A DNA stretch of 64,000 nucleotides from Sphaerisporangium rubeum (GTDB lineage Bacteria > Actinomycetota > Actinomycetes > Streptosporangiales > Streptosporangiaceae). This document shows, piece after piece, positions 46,758 through 57,766 of the stretch; positions within the stretch are counted from its first letter, which is position 1, and the number at the start of each line of letters is the position of its first letter. The notes under the pieces are model-generated. The model was not told where the DNA came from, ran no database searches, and worked only from the letters and a program-made list of their open reading frames with translations. The DNA lies in the NCBI RefSeq assembly GCF_014207705.1, contig NZ_JACHIU010000001.1, positions 2,046,001-2,110,000 of the forward strand, read 5' to 3'. The translations under genes were made by a program, and so were the position numbers.

Positions 46758-47762
46758 CTAGACGGGCCTGGCCTCGACGACGCTCGCGTTGAACGGGATC
46801 GGGATCACACGGGTCAGCTCCAGGCCCGCCTTCTCCAGGAGCACGGTGTACTCCGACCTGCTGCGCTCGCGTCCCTGACCGAAGATGCTGAGCATGCGGA
46901 TGTCGAGGTCCTTGCCGAAGTGCGGTTCGTCGTCGTCCGGCAGCACCATCTCCACGAGCAGCACCCGGCCGTGCTGCGGCACGGCGACCCGCACCGTGCC
47001 GAGGACGCGCAGCGCGTCGTTGTCGTCCCAGTTGTGCACGACGCTGCCGAGCAGGTAGGCGTCGGCGCCGGCCGGGACCGAGGCGAAGAAGTCGCCTGCC
47101 ACGAACTCGCACCGGTCGGCGAGCCCCCACGACTCGAACGCCGCCTGCGCGGCCGGCAGCACCTGTGCCAGCTCGAACAGCGTGGCGCGCATCTCAGGGT
47201 TGGCCCGAAGGATCGCCGCGGTGAGGTGACCCCGGCCGCCGCCGACGTCCACCAGCGTGCGGACCTCGGCGAAGTCGTACTGTTCCGCGACACCCGCGGC
47301 CATCGGCACGGCGCGCACGGTCATGTACTCGTTGAACAGCGCGAGCAGCTCGGGGTCGCCGGCCATGTAGTCGTACAGGACCCCCTTGGTCTCGACCCAG
47401 TGGGAGCGGCCCGTGCGCACGGTGCTCGTCAGCCCCGCCAGCGCGATCGCCAGCGTGGGGTCGGTGTTGAACAGCACACTGGTGCGCAGTGAGGACGGCA
47501 GGTCCGAGCGCAGCAGCGCGCCGGTGCCGGTGAGCGCGTACCGGTCCTCGCCGACCGTCTCCACCAGCCCCACCGACGCCATCGCGCGCATCAGCCGGCC
47601 GAGCGACGGCGCGTGGGCCTCGCAGCGGGTGGCCAGCTCCGTCACGGTCAGCGGGCCGTCCGCCAGGTGGTCGGCGACCCGCAGTTCCGCCATGGTCCGC
47701 ATCGCCGAGGCCCGCCAGCTGCTGCGCAGCGTGTCCCAGATGGGGCTCGCCGGATCGGTCAT
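46758..47762 (-). CDS. SAM-dependent O-methyltransferase (COMT-like, two-domain)
   Basis: 334 aa. The N-terminal dimerisation winged helix is at about 20-100 (ELATRCEAHAPSLGRLMRAMAS). The SAM-binding DVGGGRGHLTAAIL is near 178. The catalytic region LGSVVHNWDDNDALRVL carries the conserved His. The family methylates hydroxyls of small aromatic or polyketide molecules. It lies 61 bases after the ABC ATPase in the same orientation, so it is probably the last gene of that importer operon; a catabolic or modifying role on the imported substrate is a guess. Confidence 0.88.
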   Translation of the reverse strand: MTDPASPIWDTLRSSWRASAMRTMAELRVADHLADGPLTVTELATRCEAHAPSLGRLMRAMASVGLVETVGEDRYALTGTGALLRSDLPSSLRTSVLFNTDPTLAIALAGLTSTVRTGRSHWVETKGVLYDYMAGDPELLALFNEYMTVRAVPMAAGVAEQYDFAEVRTLVDVGGGRGHLTAAILRANPEMRATLFELAQVLPAAQAAFESWGLADRCEFVAGDFFASVPAGADAYLLGSVVHNWDDNDALRVLGTVRVAVPQHGRVLLVEMVLPDDDEPHFGKDLDIRMLSIFGQGRERSRSEYTVLLEKAGLELTRVIPIPFNASVVEARPV

Positions 47763-47823
47763 GTCTTCCTCCAGTCGTACAGGTGGTACACGCGGGACCG
47801 CGGGGGTGCGCGCACCCGCCGCC

Positions 47824-48594
<771 letters not shown>

Positions 48595-48638
48595 GGTGTT
48601 TTCCTCGGGTCGCTGTGAACTGCCCGGCGCGCCGACCG

Positions 48639-49490
48639 CTAGGTCGTCTGCCGGGCCCGCCGGTGCCAGGAGAGGATGCGCTTCTCGGCGAGCAGGAAGG
48701 ACGCGTTCAGGGTGTAGCCGAGAATGCCGAGCACCACGATGGAGCCCCACATCGCAGCCATGTCGAACGTCTGCTGGGTGAACATGAGCTGGTAGCCGAT
48801 GCCGTCGGTCGCGCCGACCAGCTCGGACACGACCATCAGCACCACGGCGAGCGACAGGCTCAGGCGCAGCCCCGCGAAGATCTTCGGCGCGGCCGACGGC
48901 AGCACGACGCGCACCAACCGGCGCGCGCCGCGCACCCCGAAGACCCGCGCGGTGTCGGTGTGCACGCGGTCGACGTACCGCGCGCCGTCGATGGTGTTGA
49001 TGAGGATGGGCCAGATCACGCCGTACACGATGGTGGCCACCTGCATCTGCGTGCTGGTCTTGAACAGCACGATGAACAGGGGGATCAGCGCGGCCGGCGG
49101 CACGGCCCTGCAGAACTCGATGACAGGGTCGACGTAGTCGGCCAGCACGCGGGAACGGCCGACCGCGACGCCGATCGCGACCCCCGCCACGCACGCCATG
49201 AGCCAGCCGCCGAACAGGCGGCCGAGGCTCGGCCCGAACGTGTCCAGCGCCTCGTCGGTGAGGAACAGCCGGGAGGCGGGGCCGGTGAGCCACAGCTCGT
49301 ACATGCGCGTGGCGATCTGCGACGGCGGCGGGAAGTACACCGACTCGGCGACCCTGGCCGCGGCCTCCCACACGGCGACGGCGACCGGTACCAGCCACAC
49401 CTGAGCGGCCAGCGCGGTGAGGGCCCCGCGCGTGCGGCGGGGACGGGACGGCGCCGGGGGAGCGGGGGGCGCGGTGGTGGTGACGCTCAT
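48639..49490 (-). CDS. NitT/TauT-type ABC permease 2 (SsuC-like)
   Basis: 283 aa from ATG 49490, coupled by ATGA to the permease upstream. Membrane helices lie about 35-280, with the EAA loop HTDTARVFGVRGARRLVRVVLPSAAPKIFAGLRL. The N terminus is Pro/Ala-rich and cytosolic. Confidence 0.93.
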   Translation of the reverse strand: MSVTTTAPPAPPAPSRPRRTRGALTALAAQVWLVPVAVAVWEAAARVAESVYFPPPSQIATRMYELWLTGPASRLFLTDEALDTFGPSLGRLFGGWLMACVAGVAIGVAVGRSRVLADYVDPVIEFCRAVPPAALIPLFIVLFKTSTQMQVATIVYGVIWPILINTIDGARYVDRVHTDTARVFGVRGARRLVRVVLPSAAPKIFAGLRLSLSLAVVLMVVSELVGATDGIGYQLMFTQQTFDMAAMWGSIVVLGILGYTLNASFLLAEKRILSWHRRARQTT

Positions 49491-50260
49491 GACTCTCCCA
49501 CCGCCGCGACCGCGTGCCAGCGGAACGCGCGGCGTTGCAGGCGCACCAGCAAAATGTTCGCCACGAGGCCGAGCGCACCGGTCCACAGGATGCACGCGAG
49601 GATGAGGTCGGTGCGCAGGCCGGACGCCGCGCGGAGCATGTAGACGCCGATGCCGCTGACCCCGCCGGCCAGCAGCTCGGTGCTCACGGTGACGACGAAC
49701 GCCACCGACGACGCCAGCCGCACCCCCGTCATCACGAACGGCGCGGCACTCGGCAGCGACACCCTGCGCAGCACGTCGAGCCGGCCGAAGCCGAAGCTGC
49801 GCAGTGTGTCCTTGGCCACCGGGTCCACGTCCTTCAGTCCGTACATGGTGTTGATCAGCAGGGGCCAGGCCGAGGCGTAGACCACCGCGATGATCTTGAC
49901 GACCTCGGTGGACGGCACCAGCAGGGTCACCAGCGGGATCAGCGCGATGGAGGGGATCGGCCGCAAGAACTCCACCAGCGGACGGGACGCGAGCTCGGCC
50001 CGCCGCAGGTTGCCGAGCACGAGGCCGAGGGGGACGGCGCCGAGCACGGCGACGAGCAGGCCTATGGCCCAGACCCGCAGCGTCGAGAGCAGGTCCGGGG
50101 GGAACTCCGGGTCGGCCGGCAGGCGCACCGCCTCCACCAGGACCGCCGACATGCGCGGAAGCAGCGCGGGGTCGACGAGCCCGGAGGCGCCTGCGGCCTC
50201 CGCCGCGATCAGCAGGCCCGCGACGCCGATGGCGCCGCGGGCCACGCGCCGGCCGATCAT
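49487..50260 (-). CDS. NitT/TauT-type ABC permease 1
   Basis: 257 aa with six helices and the EAA loop VAKDTLRSFGFGRLDVLRRVSLPSAAPFVMTGVRL. Paralogous to the second permease, so the importer uses a heterodimeric membrane part. It overlaps the binding-protein gene by 4 bases. Confidence 0.93.
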   Translation of the reverse strand: MIGRRVARGAIGVAGLLIAAEAAGASGLVDPALLPRMSAVLVEAVRLPADPEFPPDLLSTLRVWAIGLLVAVLGAVPLGLVLGNLRRAELASRPLVEFLRPIPSIALIPLVTLLVPSTEVVKIIAVVYASAWPLLINTMYGLKDVDPVAKDTLRSFGFGRLDVLRRVSLPSAAPFVMTGVRLASSVAFVVTVSTELLAGGVSGIGVYMLRAASGLRTDLILACILWTGALGLVANILLVRLQRRAFRWHAVAAVGES

Positions 50261-51252
50261 TGAGGCTGCGGCACCAGGAGCGGGGTGACGTCGAGCTTCT
50301 CGGTGAGGTAGCCGTACTCGAGCATCAGGTCGGCGACTCGCTGGATGCGGTTCGCGCTCAGCGTCGTCGGGAACGCGCCGAGGGTGATGACCGCGGCGTC
50401 CTGCGGGGAGATCTTGGTGTACTTCGGCAGGATCGACTCGACCTCTTTACGGTCGGAGGCGGCGAGCTGCTGACCCTTGGCGTAGGCCCGCTGGAAGGCG
50501 GCGACGGTGTTGGGGTTGGCCTCGGCCCACTTCTTGGTGACCGTCCACCCGGCCATCGGGAAGTCGGCCATCGCGCCGGTCATCGTGTCGGCGATCTTGC
50601 GCGCGCCGGCGTTCTTCTGCACGCCGGTCAGGAACGGCTCGGTGAGCCACGCCGCGTCGACCTTGCCGGTCGCCAGCGCGGCCGGCATGTCGGGGAAGGC
50701 GTACTGCTGGAACTTGACGTCCTTCAGCCGGTCGAGGCCGACCGTGCGCAACGTCGAGCCGGCGGCCATCTCGCCGATGCTGTTCACCGCGGGCACGGCG
50801 ATGTTGGCACCCTTGAGGTCCTTCGGCGTCTCGATCTTGGAGTCCTTGGGGACGACCAGGGCGAAGGTGTCGGGCTTGGCCTGGTAGGCGTCCGCGACGA
50901 AGCGGAAGTCCCCACCCTTCTTGGACTGGATGTTGATGATCGCGAAGTAGTTGCCGAGGATCATGTCCAGGCTGCCGCCGAGCAGGTTCGGCACGGCGAT
51001 GGCGCTGCTCTGCAGCTGCGTGACGTTGACCGTCAGCCCTTCTTCCTTGAAGAAGCCCTTCGCGATGGCGATGTGCATTCCCGCCGAGTCGGGAATCGGC
51101 AGGGCACCGACGGTGATCGTGGTCTTCTCCAGCGCCTTCCCCTCGGCTGATGGCGCCGCCGACGGGGTCGAACCCCCGCCGCAGGCCGTGAGTCCGAGAC
51201 TCACGACGGTGCCGATGCCGATGAGGAAGGTACGACCCCTGAATCGTCTCAT
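50257..51252 (-). CDS. NitT/TauT-type substrate-binding lipoprotein
   Basis: 331 aa. The lipobox LGLTACGGG is near residue 21-26. The mature part (ITVGALPIPDSAGMHIAIAKGFFKEEGL, LGNYFAIINIQSKK, AWLTEPFLTG) is an NMT1/SsuA-type periplasmic-binding fold. The family binds sulfonates, nitrate, thiamine precursors or aromatic acids; the ligand cannot be chosen from sequence. First gene of the operon that ends in the O-methyltransferase. Confidence 0.92.
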   Translation of the reverse strand: MRRFRGRTFLIGIGTVVSLGLTACGGGSTPSAAPSAEGKALEKTTITVGALPIPDSAGMHIAIAKGFFKEEGLTVNVTQLQSSAIAVPNLLGGSLDMILGNYFAIINIQSKKGGDFRFVADAYQAKPDTFALVVPKDSKIETPKDLKGANIAVPAVNSIGEMAAGSTLRTVGLDRLKDVKFQQYAFPDMPAALATGKVDAAWLTEPFLTGVQKNAGARKIADTMTGAMADFPMAGWTVTKKWAEANPNTVAAFQRAYAKGQQLAASDRKEVESILPKYTKISPQDAAVITLGAFPTTLSANRIQRVADLMLEYGYLTEKLDVTPLLVPQPQ

Positions 51253-51686
51253 TCGGTGTCCTTATTTGGGATATGTGGGGGGTTTGTGACTTTGGGTGCC
51301 ATTTGGGGACGCTGACTTGGCGAGCGTGAAGCCTAGCGTGCACGATTCCGGGCTTACACCGCCAAGCCGCATTTGTCATGAAACTCGTAAGAAAGTCCAG
51401 TTTGGTGTGCTATGTGAAGTTAGGCGGCCTATGGGACCTTGGAACGCGGTAAATGCGGATCTGGTGATATATCAGACCGACCGTGTGCTTGTGATGTCGG
51501 TGAACTCGTGTGCCTGGTCATTGACTGAAGCGTAGGCGACGGAATAAAGATTTGGAACGTTCTAAACCGCCATACTGCTTGGTTGAACTCCTGGCTATAT
51601 GCTCCAATTGCCCCCTGACTTGCCATGTGTCACACCATTCACATGGTTTCCCCCCAACGCAGACCAGCCGCGAGAGGTTGCGACCA
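51253..51686. other. 434-bp divergent spacer before conservon 3
   Basis: AT-richer than the surroundings over most of its length, as expected for a divergent promoter region serving the importer and conservon 3. I see no gene. No strong palindrome was noted. Confidence 0.5.
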
Positions 51687-54600
51687 GTGAGGACAGCAAC
51701 AATCGAGAGCGGTCGCCGCGACACGCCGGGCGCAACCCCGCCTTCCTCCGACCCGGGTGAGCAGGCCGCTCCTCCGATGCAGTCGTCCAGAAGGTCGGTG
51801 GCCCTGCGCAACTGGCGGGTGCGAACCCGTCTCATCGCGCTCATCCTGGTGCCGACACTGGTGGCCGTCCTCCTCGGCGGTCTCCGCGTGTACGGCTCGA
51901 TCCAGAGCGCCTCGGAGTACGAGCGCCTCCGCACGGTCGCCGAATTCGGCATCAACCTGGCCGACCTGGTACACGAGATCGACCTGGAACGCGACCTGTC
52001 GGTGCGGTTCGTCGCCAACGGCCGCCGCGGGAACCAGGCACGCCTGCTCATCCGGGACCAGCAGAACGCCGTGGACGCCGCCGCGCAGATCGTCGCGGAC
52101 CGGCGCGAGGTCGTGGAACCCAGTCTCGGCAGCATCGGCCGGCAGGCGTACCGGCGTGTGCTCGGCCGGATGGCCCAGCTCCGCACCCTGCGCGAGACCA
52201 TCGGAGAGTCCCAGCTTCCGCCGCTGCCTTCGATGCAGAAGTACAACGAGGTCAACGACGACATCCTCGCGCTGTTCGACGAAGTGGGCCGAGGCGGTGG
52301 CGACGAGGCGCTGAGCTCGCGGGCCGCGGCGCTCACCTCACTGGTCCGGGCCGCCGAGCAGGCGTCCCGCCAGCGCGGCCTGATGTCCATCGCTCTGACC
52401 TTCCACGCGTTCGACCCGACGTTGCTGGAGGCGTTCAACGCGGCCCGCGCGCAGCAGGCCAGCGAACTGAGCGCCTTCCTGTTCCGGGCCGGCGCCACCG
52501 AACGTCAACGCTACTCCGACACCGTCACGAGCCCGCTGATCGACCGCGCCGCCGGTGTGGTGGACCGCGTGCTGTCACTCGCACGCGAAGGCGCGGAGCT
52601 GCGAAACCTCAGCGGTGGCGCCGAGAGCGACGTCGACTACTGGTTCAAGGCCGCGAGCGACGGGCTGGACCGCATGCAGGTCGTGCAGCGGGCCCTCGGC
52701 CGCACCATCGTCGACCAGGCCTCGGAGTTCGCGCGGTCCGACCAGAGCCAGGCCGCGATCGACATCGCCGTGCTCGCCGTGCTGCTCATCATGGTCCTCG
52801 TCATCACCACCGTCGTGGCGCGCTCACTGGTGAGCCCGCTGCGGCGGCTGCGCCGCGAGGCGCTGGAGATCGCCGGCCGCCGCCTGCCCGAGCTGGTGCA
52901 GAAGCTGCGCGAGTCCGAGGCGTCGGAGGGGCCGCCTGACGTGCGGCCGATCGGCGTGATGTCCAACGACGAGGTCGGCGAGGTCGCGCGCGCGTTCGAC
53001 GAGGTGCACCGCGAGGCGATCCGCCTCGCGAGCGACGAGGCGCAGCTGCGCAGCAACGTCAGCGCCATGTTCGTCAACCTGTCGCGGCGCACGCAGACCC
53101 TGGTGGAACGGCAGATCAGCCTGATCGACGGTCTCGAACAGGGCGAGCAGGACGACGGCAGGCTCGGCGACCTGTTCCGCCTGGACCACCTGGCGACCCG
53201 CATGCGCCGCAACAGTGAGAACCTGCTGGTCCTCGCCGGCCAGGAGCCCGCGCGGCGGTGGAGCCAGCCGGTGCCGCTGCTGGACATCGCGCGCGCGTCG
53301 CTGTCGGAGGTCGAGAACTACGAGCGGGTCGCGATGAACGTCCCGACCGGGGTGTCCATCGCCGGCCAGGCGGTCAACGACGTCATCCACCTCCTGGCGG
53401 AGCTGGTGGAGAACGCCATCTCGTTCTCGCCGCGCGAGACCAGGGTCACCATGACGGCCAACCGCATCGACGGCGGCGGCGTGATGATCTCCATCACCGA
53501 CGCCGGCATCGGGATGACCGACGAGGAACTGGCCCAGACCAACTGGCGCCTCGCGCACCCGCCGGTGGTGGACGTGTCGGTGTCCCGGCGCATGGGCCTG
53601 TTCGTGGTCGGCCGCCTCGCGCTGCGCAACGGCATTCGCGTGCAGCTGCGGCGGCACGACGGCGGCGGGCTCACCGCGATGGTGCTGCTGCCGGAGACGC
53701 TGATGGGCACACCCACCCACGCGCCTGGCGGTCCCGCCACCGCCGGAGCGCCTGCCTGGGCCTCGTCCGGGCAGCCGGCCGGCCTGTTCACGCCGGCGGC
53801 CGCGACCGCCGGGTCCTCGTCGTTCGGCCCCATGACCGGTCCCTACGGCCCGGCCACCGGCGGCACCAACGGCGCCGGAGGCCTCGGGCCGATGGGCCCC
53901 ACCACCGGAGGCGGCTACGGGTACGGCGGGTACGGCGATCCGTCCACCGGCCCCGGCGGCCACGGCGGCTACGGGGATCCGTCCACCGGTCAGGGCAACC
54001 ACGGCGGCTACGGCGGCCCGCCGTCCGGGCCGGGCATGTTCGGCGGTCCTGCCACCGGCGCGTTCGGCGGCCCGTCCACCGGCGGGTACGCCGGCCCGTC
54101 CACCGGGCCCGCCACCGGCGCGTTCGGCGGCCCGGCAACCGGCCCCTCCATGGGTTCTCCTCCAGGGCCGGGACGCTTCGGTCCACCTACGGGCCCGCCG
54201 ACGAGCGAGATGCCACCGGTGCGGATGCGCCCCCGCCGTTACGAGACCTCCGAGCAGGACGCCGCCACCGGCCCGCTTCCCGTCGTGCGCAGCGCGCCAA
54301 TGGAACAGGAGGAGTACTTGCCGATCTTCGCCGCCGTCGAGTCGGCCTGGTTCCGGCGTGCCGAGCCGAACGCACCGGAGGCCCCGGTGGCCGGCTGGCA
54401 GGAGGCCGCGGCGGACCGCGGCTGGCAGGCCGCGGCCGTCGTACAGGAGCCGGTGCGGGACGGCACCACATCCGCCGGTCTGCCGAAGCGGGTACCGAAG
54501 GCCAACCTGGTCCCCGGCTCGGCGAACACCGCCGAGCAGGGCCCGTCGTCGCCGGCGCCGGCAATGCCGCCGCTGTCCCCCGAGCGGGCACGCAACCGCC

Positions 54601-54713
54601 TGTCCAGCTTTCAGCAAGGCATCCGGCAGGGCCGCGCGGTCGCCCGGGGCGAGCTGAGCGAGGACGAGGTGCCGTACAAAACTGAGCTGCGTCGCATGGA
54701 GGAAGAGCAGTGA
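51687..54713 (+). CDS. cvnA: conservon 3 sensor-like histidine kinase CvnA
   Basis: 1008 aa from GTG 51687, placed after GAGAGGTTGCGA as in conservon 2. Helices lie at about 50-70 and 357-381 around the external helical domain. LDHLATRMRRN is near 498 and HATPase_c at about 560-670 (LLAELVENAISFSP, ITDAGIGMT). The tail of about 335 residues is dominated by Gly-Tyr-Gly-Asp-Pro-Ser-Thr and Gly-Pro-(A/S)-Thr-Gly units. EEYLPIFAAVESAWFRR follows (from 54309), then GLPKRVPKANLVPGS and RLSSFQQGIRQGRA. The stop overlaps cvnB (GTGA). Confidence 0.94.
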   Translation: MRTATIESGRRDTPGATPPSSDPGEQAAPPMQSSRRSVALRNWRVRTRLIALILVPTLVAVLLGGLRVYGSIQSASEYERLRTVAEFGINLADLVHEIDLERDLSVRFVANGRRGNQARLLIRDQQNAVDAAAQIVADRREVVEPSLGSIGRQAYRRVLGRMAQLRTLRETIGESQLPPLPSMQKYNEVNDDILALFDEVGRGGGDEALSSRAAALTSLVRAAEQASRQRGLMSIALTFHAFDPTLLEAFNAARAQQASELSAFLFRAGATERQRYSDTVTSPLIDRAAGVVDRVLSLAREGAELRNLSGGAESDVDYWFKAASDGLDRMQVVQRALGRTIVDQASEFARSDQSQAAIDIAVLAVLLIMVLVITTVVARSLVSPLRRLRREALEIAGRRLPELVQKLRESEASEGPPDVRPIGVMSNDEVGEVARAFDEVHREAIRLASDEAQLRSNVSAMFVNLSRRTQTLVERQISLIDGLEQGEQDDGRLGDLFRLDHLATRMRRNSENLLVLAGQEPARRWSQPVPLLDIARASLSEVENYERVAMNVPTGVSIAGQAVNDVIHLLAELVENAISFSPRETRVTMTANRIDGGGVMISITDAGIGMTDEELAQTNWRLAHPPVVDVSVSRRMGLFVVGRLALRNGIRVQLRRHDGGGLTAMVLLPETLMGTPTHAPGGPATAGAPAWASSGQPAGLFTPAAATAGSSSFGPMTGPYGPATGGTNGAGGLGPMGPTTGGGYGYGGYGDPSTGPGGHGGYGDPSTGQGNHGGYGGPPSGPGMFGGPATGAFGGPSTGGYAGPSTGPATGAFGGPATGPSMGSPPGPGRFGPPTGPPTSEMPPVRMRPRRYETSEQDAATGPLPVVRSAPMEQEEYLPIFAAVESAWFRRAEPNAPEAPVAGWQEAAADRGWQAAAVVQEPVRDGTTSAGLPKRVPKANLVPGSANTAEQGPSSPAPAMPPLSPERARNRLSSFQQGIRQGRAVARGELSEDEVPYKTELRRMEEEQ

Positions 54714-55132
54714 GGGAGCTGAGCCAGGCCGCTCGCGGTATCAACTGGTTGATCACCGATTTCGTCCGCGGCGTTCCGGGAGTGGCGCACACGGTGGTCG
54801 TCTCGTCCGACGGACTGCCACTGGCCTACTCGGAGGGCTTTCCGAAGGACAGGGCCGATCAGCTGGCGGCGGTCGCCGCGGGCCTGATCAGCCTGACCCA
54901 GGGAGCCTCCCGGGTGTTCGAGGGGGGTGCGGTCACGCAGACCGTGGTGGAGATGCAGCGTGGGTTGTTGCTGATCATGTCGATCAGTGACGGCTCGTGC
55001 CTGGCCGTGCTGGCGGCCCCGGACTGTGACATGGGTCTGGTGGCCTACCAGATGACGCTGATGGTCGAGCGCGCCGGTCAAGTGCTGACCCCGGCCGTGC
55101 GCGCCGAGCTTCAGGCGTCGTCGCCGCGGTGA
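54710..55132 (+). CDS. cvnB: conservon 3 roadblock/LC7 protein CvnB
   Basis: 140 aa, GTG start coupled to cvnA3. Nearly the same protein as the conservon 2 CvnB; it differs at positions such as FVRGVPG for FVNNVPG and LMVERAGQ for LLVERAGQ. The DNA stretch 54905-55056 differs from conservon 2 at one base. Confidence 0.96.
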   Translation: MRELSQAARGINWLITDFVRGVPGVAHTVVVSSDGLPLAYSEGFPKDRADQLAAVAAGLISLTQGASRVFEGGAVTQTVVEMQRGLLLIMSISDGSCLAVLAAPDCDMGLVAYQMTLMVERAGQVLTPAVRAELQASSPR

Positions 55133-55524
55133 CGTCCATGGGTGGCGGTCCCGGCTGGGAGGACGGCTTACGGCCTTACCAGCCGGAGCCGTCCTCACCG
55201 GTGCGTCCCTTCACCGTCACCGGTGGCCGGTCGGCGCCGCGGACGCATCTGGCCATGGAGACGCTGGTGCACTCCACAATTCCGGCTTACCACGACCTCT
55301 CCGGACTGATTCCTGAGTACCAGGCGATCTGCTCGCTCTGCCGCCAGGTGCGGTCGGTCGCCGAGATCTCCGCGTTGCTGCGCGTGCCGCTCGGCGTGGC
55401 CCGCGTCCTCATCTCGGACATGGCCGCCGAAGGACTCGTCCAGCTGCACCAGCCGCAACTGGACGCCGGAAAGCCGGACCTCAACTTGCTCGAAAGGGTT
55501 CTCAGTGGACTTCGCAGGCTCTAA
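55129..55524 (+). CDS. cvnC: conservon 3 DUF742 protein CvnC
   Basis: 131 aa from a GTG overlapping cvnB by 4 bases. VRPFTVTGGRSAP, then LCRQVRSVAEISALLRVPLGVARVLISDMAAEGLV and LLERVLSGLRRL. Codon 14 (55168-55170) is TTA, the rare bldA-dependent codon, in a gene otherwise of normal GC-rich codon use. Confidence 0.95.
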   Translation: MTSMGGGPGWEDGLRPYQPEPSSPVRPFTVTGGRSAPRTHLAMETLVHSTIPAYHDLSGLIPEYQAICSLCRQVRSVAEISALLRVPLGVARVLISDMAAEGLVQLHQPQLDAGKPDLNLLERVLSGLRRL

Positions 55525-55825
55525 CCGGGCCCCGGCACTGACCTCGACGAAGATCGTCGTCGCCGGGGGCTTCGGCGTCGGCAAGACGACCTTCGTCGGC
55601 GCCGTGTCGGAGATCGTCCCCCTCACCACAGAAGCCGTCATGACCGACGCCAGCGCCGGCATCGACGACCTGGGACTCACCCCCCACAAGACCACGACCA
55701 CCGTCGCCATGGACTTCGGCCGCGTGTCACTGGACCAGGACCTCATCCTGTACCTGTTCGGCACCCCCGGCCAGCACCGCTTCTGGTTCATGTGGGACGA
55801 CCTCGTACGCGGCGCCATCGGCGCG
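55480..55825 (+). repeat. 346-bp perfect repeat, copy in conservon 3
   Basis: Partner of 46093-46438. Direct orientation, so recombination between the two could also delete the intervening 9.4 kb. Confidence 0.95.
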
Positions 55826-56098
55826 ATCGTGCTGGTCGACACCCGGCGCCTGGCCGACAGTTTTCCCGCCATCGACTACTTCGAGGAGGCGAAACTGCCG
55901 TTCGTCATCGGGCTCAACGGCTGGGACGGCCAGCACCCCTACCAGGAGGAGGAGGTGCGCGACGCGCTCACGCTCGGGCCGCACATCCCGATCGTGCGCA
56001 CCGACGCACGGAAACGGGAAATGGTGAAGAGCACGCTGATCTCCCTGGTCGAGCACGCGCTCACCATGCGCGTCTCGGTGCCAGGCCGGCGCGGCTGA
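55505..56098 (+). CDS. cvnD: conservon 3 small GTPase CvnD
   Basis: 197 aa with all CvnD motifs (GGFGVGKTTFVG, FGTPGQHRFWFMWDDL, IGLNGWDG). The first 321 bases are identical to cvnD2; after 55825 the copies diverge sharply. GTG start inside cvnC. Confidence 0.95.
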   Translation: MDFAGSNRAPALTSTKIVVAGGFGVGKTTFVGAVSEIVPLTTEAVMTDASAGIDDLGLTPHKTTTTVAMDFGRVSLDQDLILYLFGTPGQHRFWFMWDDLVRGAIGAIVLVDTRRLADSFPAIDYFEEAKLPFVIGLNGWDGQHPYQEEEVRDALTLGPHIPIVRTDARKREMVKSTLISLVEHALTMRVSVPGRRG

Positions 56099-56212
56099 CC
56101 CCTCAGCCGTTCGCGGGCACGCGTGACCGGCCCGGGAAGCGGCTAGGCTGGGAGGTCGAGTCGCACACCGCACGACCCCGGACGACCCGTAGCGCAGAGG
56201 CTGGCCAATCAC

Positions 56213-57766
56213 GTGTTCGAGACGCTTTCCGACCGGCTGACATCGGTCTTCTCCTCCCTGAGGTCCAAGGGCAGGCTGTCCGACGCCGACATCGACGCGA
56301 CCTGCCGAGAGATCCGCATCGCCCTTCTCGAGGCCGACGTCGCGCTCCCCGTGGTCCGCGACTTCGTGTCCCACGTCAAGGAGCGGGCCCGCGGCAGCGA
56401 GGTCTCCCAGGCGCTCAACCCCGCACAGCAGGTCGTCAAGATCGTCAACGACGAGCTGGTCGCCATCCTCGGCGGCGAGACGCGCCGGCTGCGGTTCGCC
56501 AAGAACCCGCCGACCGTCATCATGCTCGCTGGTCTCCAAGGCGCCGGCAAGACCACCCTCGCGGGCAAGCTCGCCCGCTGGCTGCGCGAGCAGGGCCACG
56601 CGCCGCTGCTGGTCGCCGCCGACCTGCAGCGGCCCAACGCCGTGCAGCAGCTCCAGGTGGTCGGCGAGCGCGCCGGCGTCGCCGTGCACGCTCCCGAGCC
56701 CGGCAACGGCACCGGTGACCCCGTCGCCGTGGCGCGCGGCTCGATCGACCACGCACGCCGCCTGCAGCACGACATCGTCATCATCGACACCGCCGGCCGC
56801 CTCGGCATCGACCAGGAGCTGATGAAGCAGGCCGCCGACATCCGCGACGCGGTCCGGCCCGACGAGGTCCTGTTCGTCGTCGACGCCATGATCGGCCAGG
56901 ACGCCGTCACCACGGCCCAGGCTTTCATGGAAGGCGTCGGCTTCGACGGCGTGGTGCTCACCAAGCTCGACGGCGACGCGCGCGGCGGCGCGGCCCTGTC
57001 GGTGCGTCACATCACCGGCCGTCCCATCATGTTCGCCTCGACCGGTGAGAAGCTCGAGGACTTCGACGCCTTCCACCCCGACCGCATGGCGTCCCGCATC
57101 CTCGACATGGGTGACATCCTCACCCTGATCGAGCAGGCGCAGCGCACCTTCGACGAGCAAGAGGCCGCCAAGATGGCCGGCAAGCTCGTCTCGGGTGACA
57201 ACTTCACGCTCGACGACTTCCTCGAGCAGATGCTGATGGTCCGCAAGATGGGGCCCATCAAGAACCTCCTCGGCATGATGCCGGGCATGGGGCAGATGCG
57301 CGACCAGCTCAACCAGGTCGACGAGCGCGACCTCGACCGTGTCGCCGCCATCATCCGCTCGATGACCCCGGCCGAGCGCGCCGAGCCGAAGATGATCAAC
57401 GGCTCCCGGCGCGCGCGCATCGCGCGCGGCTCCGGCGTCACCGTCACCGAGGTCGCCAACCTCGTGGTCCGGTTCTTCGAGGCGCAGAAGATGATGCGCC
57501 AGATGGCCGGCGGCATGGGCATCCCCGGCATGCCCGGCGGACGCAACAAGGGCAAGGCGGCGCAGAAGAAGGCCAAGAAGGGCCGCCGGGTCAGCGGCGA
57601 CCCGCGCAAGGCCGCGCTCGGCAAGACCGCGCCGTCCGGCGGGTCCGGCGACACCCCCCGCCTGCCTCCCGGCCTCGGCGGGCTCGGCGCGGGCCAACTG
57701 CCCCCCGGCCTGGAGCTTCCTCCTGGTTTCGACCCGTCCAAGCTCAAGCTTCCCGGGCAGAAGTAG
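56213..57766 (+). CDS. ffh: signal recognition particle GTPase Ffh
   Basis: 517 aa. The N-terminal helical bundle is followed by the G domain with P loop [14 protein letters not shown] near 106 and [13 protein letters not shown]. The Met-rich M domain ([23 protein letters not shown], residues about 340-460) includes the 4.5S-RNA-binding motif [11 protein letters not shown]. The C-terminal tail is Gly/Pro/Lys-rich and actinobacterial. Start GTG 56213. It begins the conserved export/ribosome block. Confidence 0.98.
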   Translation: MFETLSDRLTSVFSSLRSKGRLSDADIDATCREIRIALLEADVALPVVRDFVSHVKERARGSEVSQALNPAQQVVKIVNDELVAILGGETRRLRFAKNPPTVIMLAGLQGAGKTTLAGKLARWLREQGHAPLLVAADLQRPNAVQQLQVVGERAGVAVHAPEPGNGTGDPVAVARGSIDHARRLQHDIVIIDTAGRLGIDQELMKQAADIRDAVRPDEVLFVVDAMIGQDAVTTAQAFMEGVGFDGVVLTKLDGDARGGAALSVRHITGRPIMFASTGEKLEDFDAFHPDRMASRILDMGDILTLIEQAQRTFDEQEAAKMAGKLVSGDNFTLDDFLEQMLMVRKMGPIKNLLGMMPGMGQMRDQLNQVDERDLDRVAAIIRSMTPAERAEPKMINGSRRARIARGSGVTVTEVANLVVRFFEAQKMMRQMAGGMGIPGMPGGRNKGKAAQKKAKKGRRVSGDPRKAALGKTAPSGGSGDTPRLPPGLGGLGAGQLPPGLELPPGFDPSKLKLPGQK

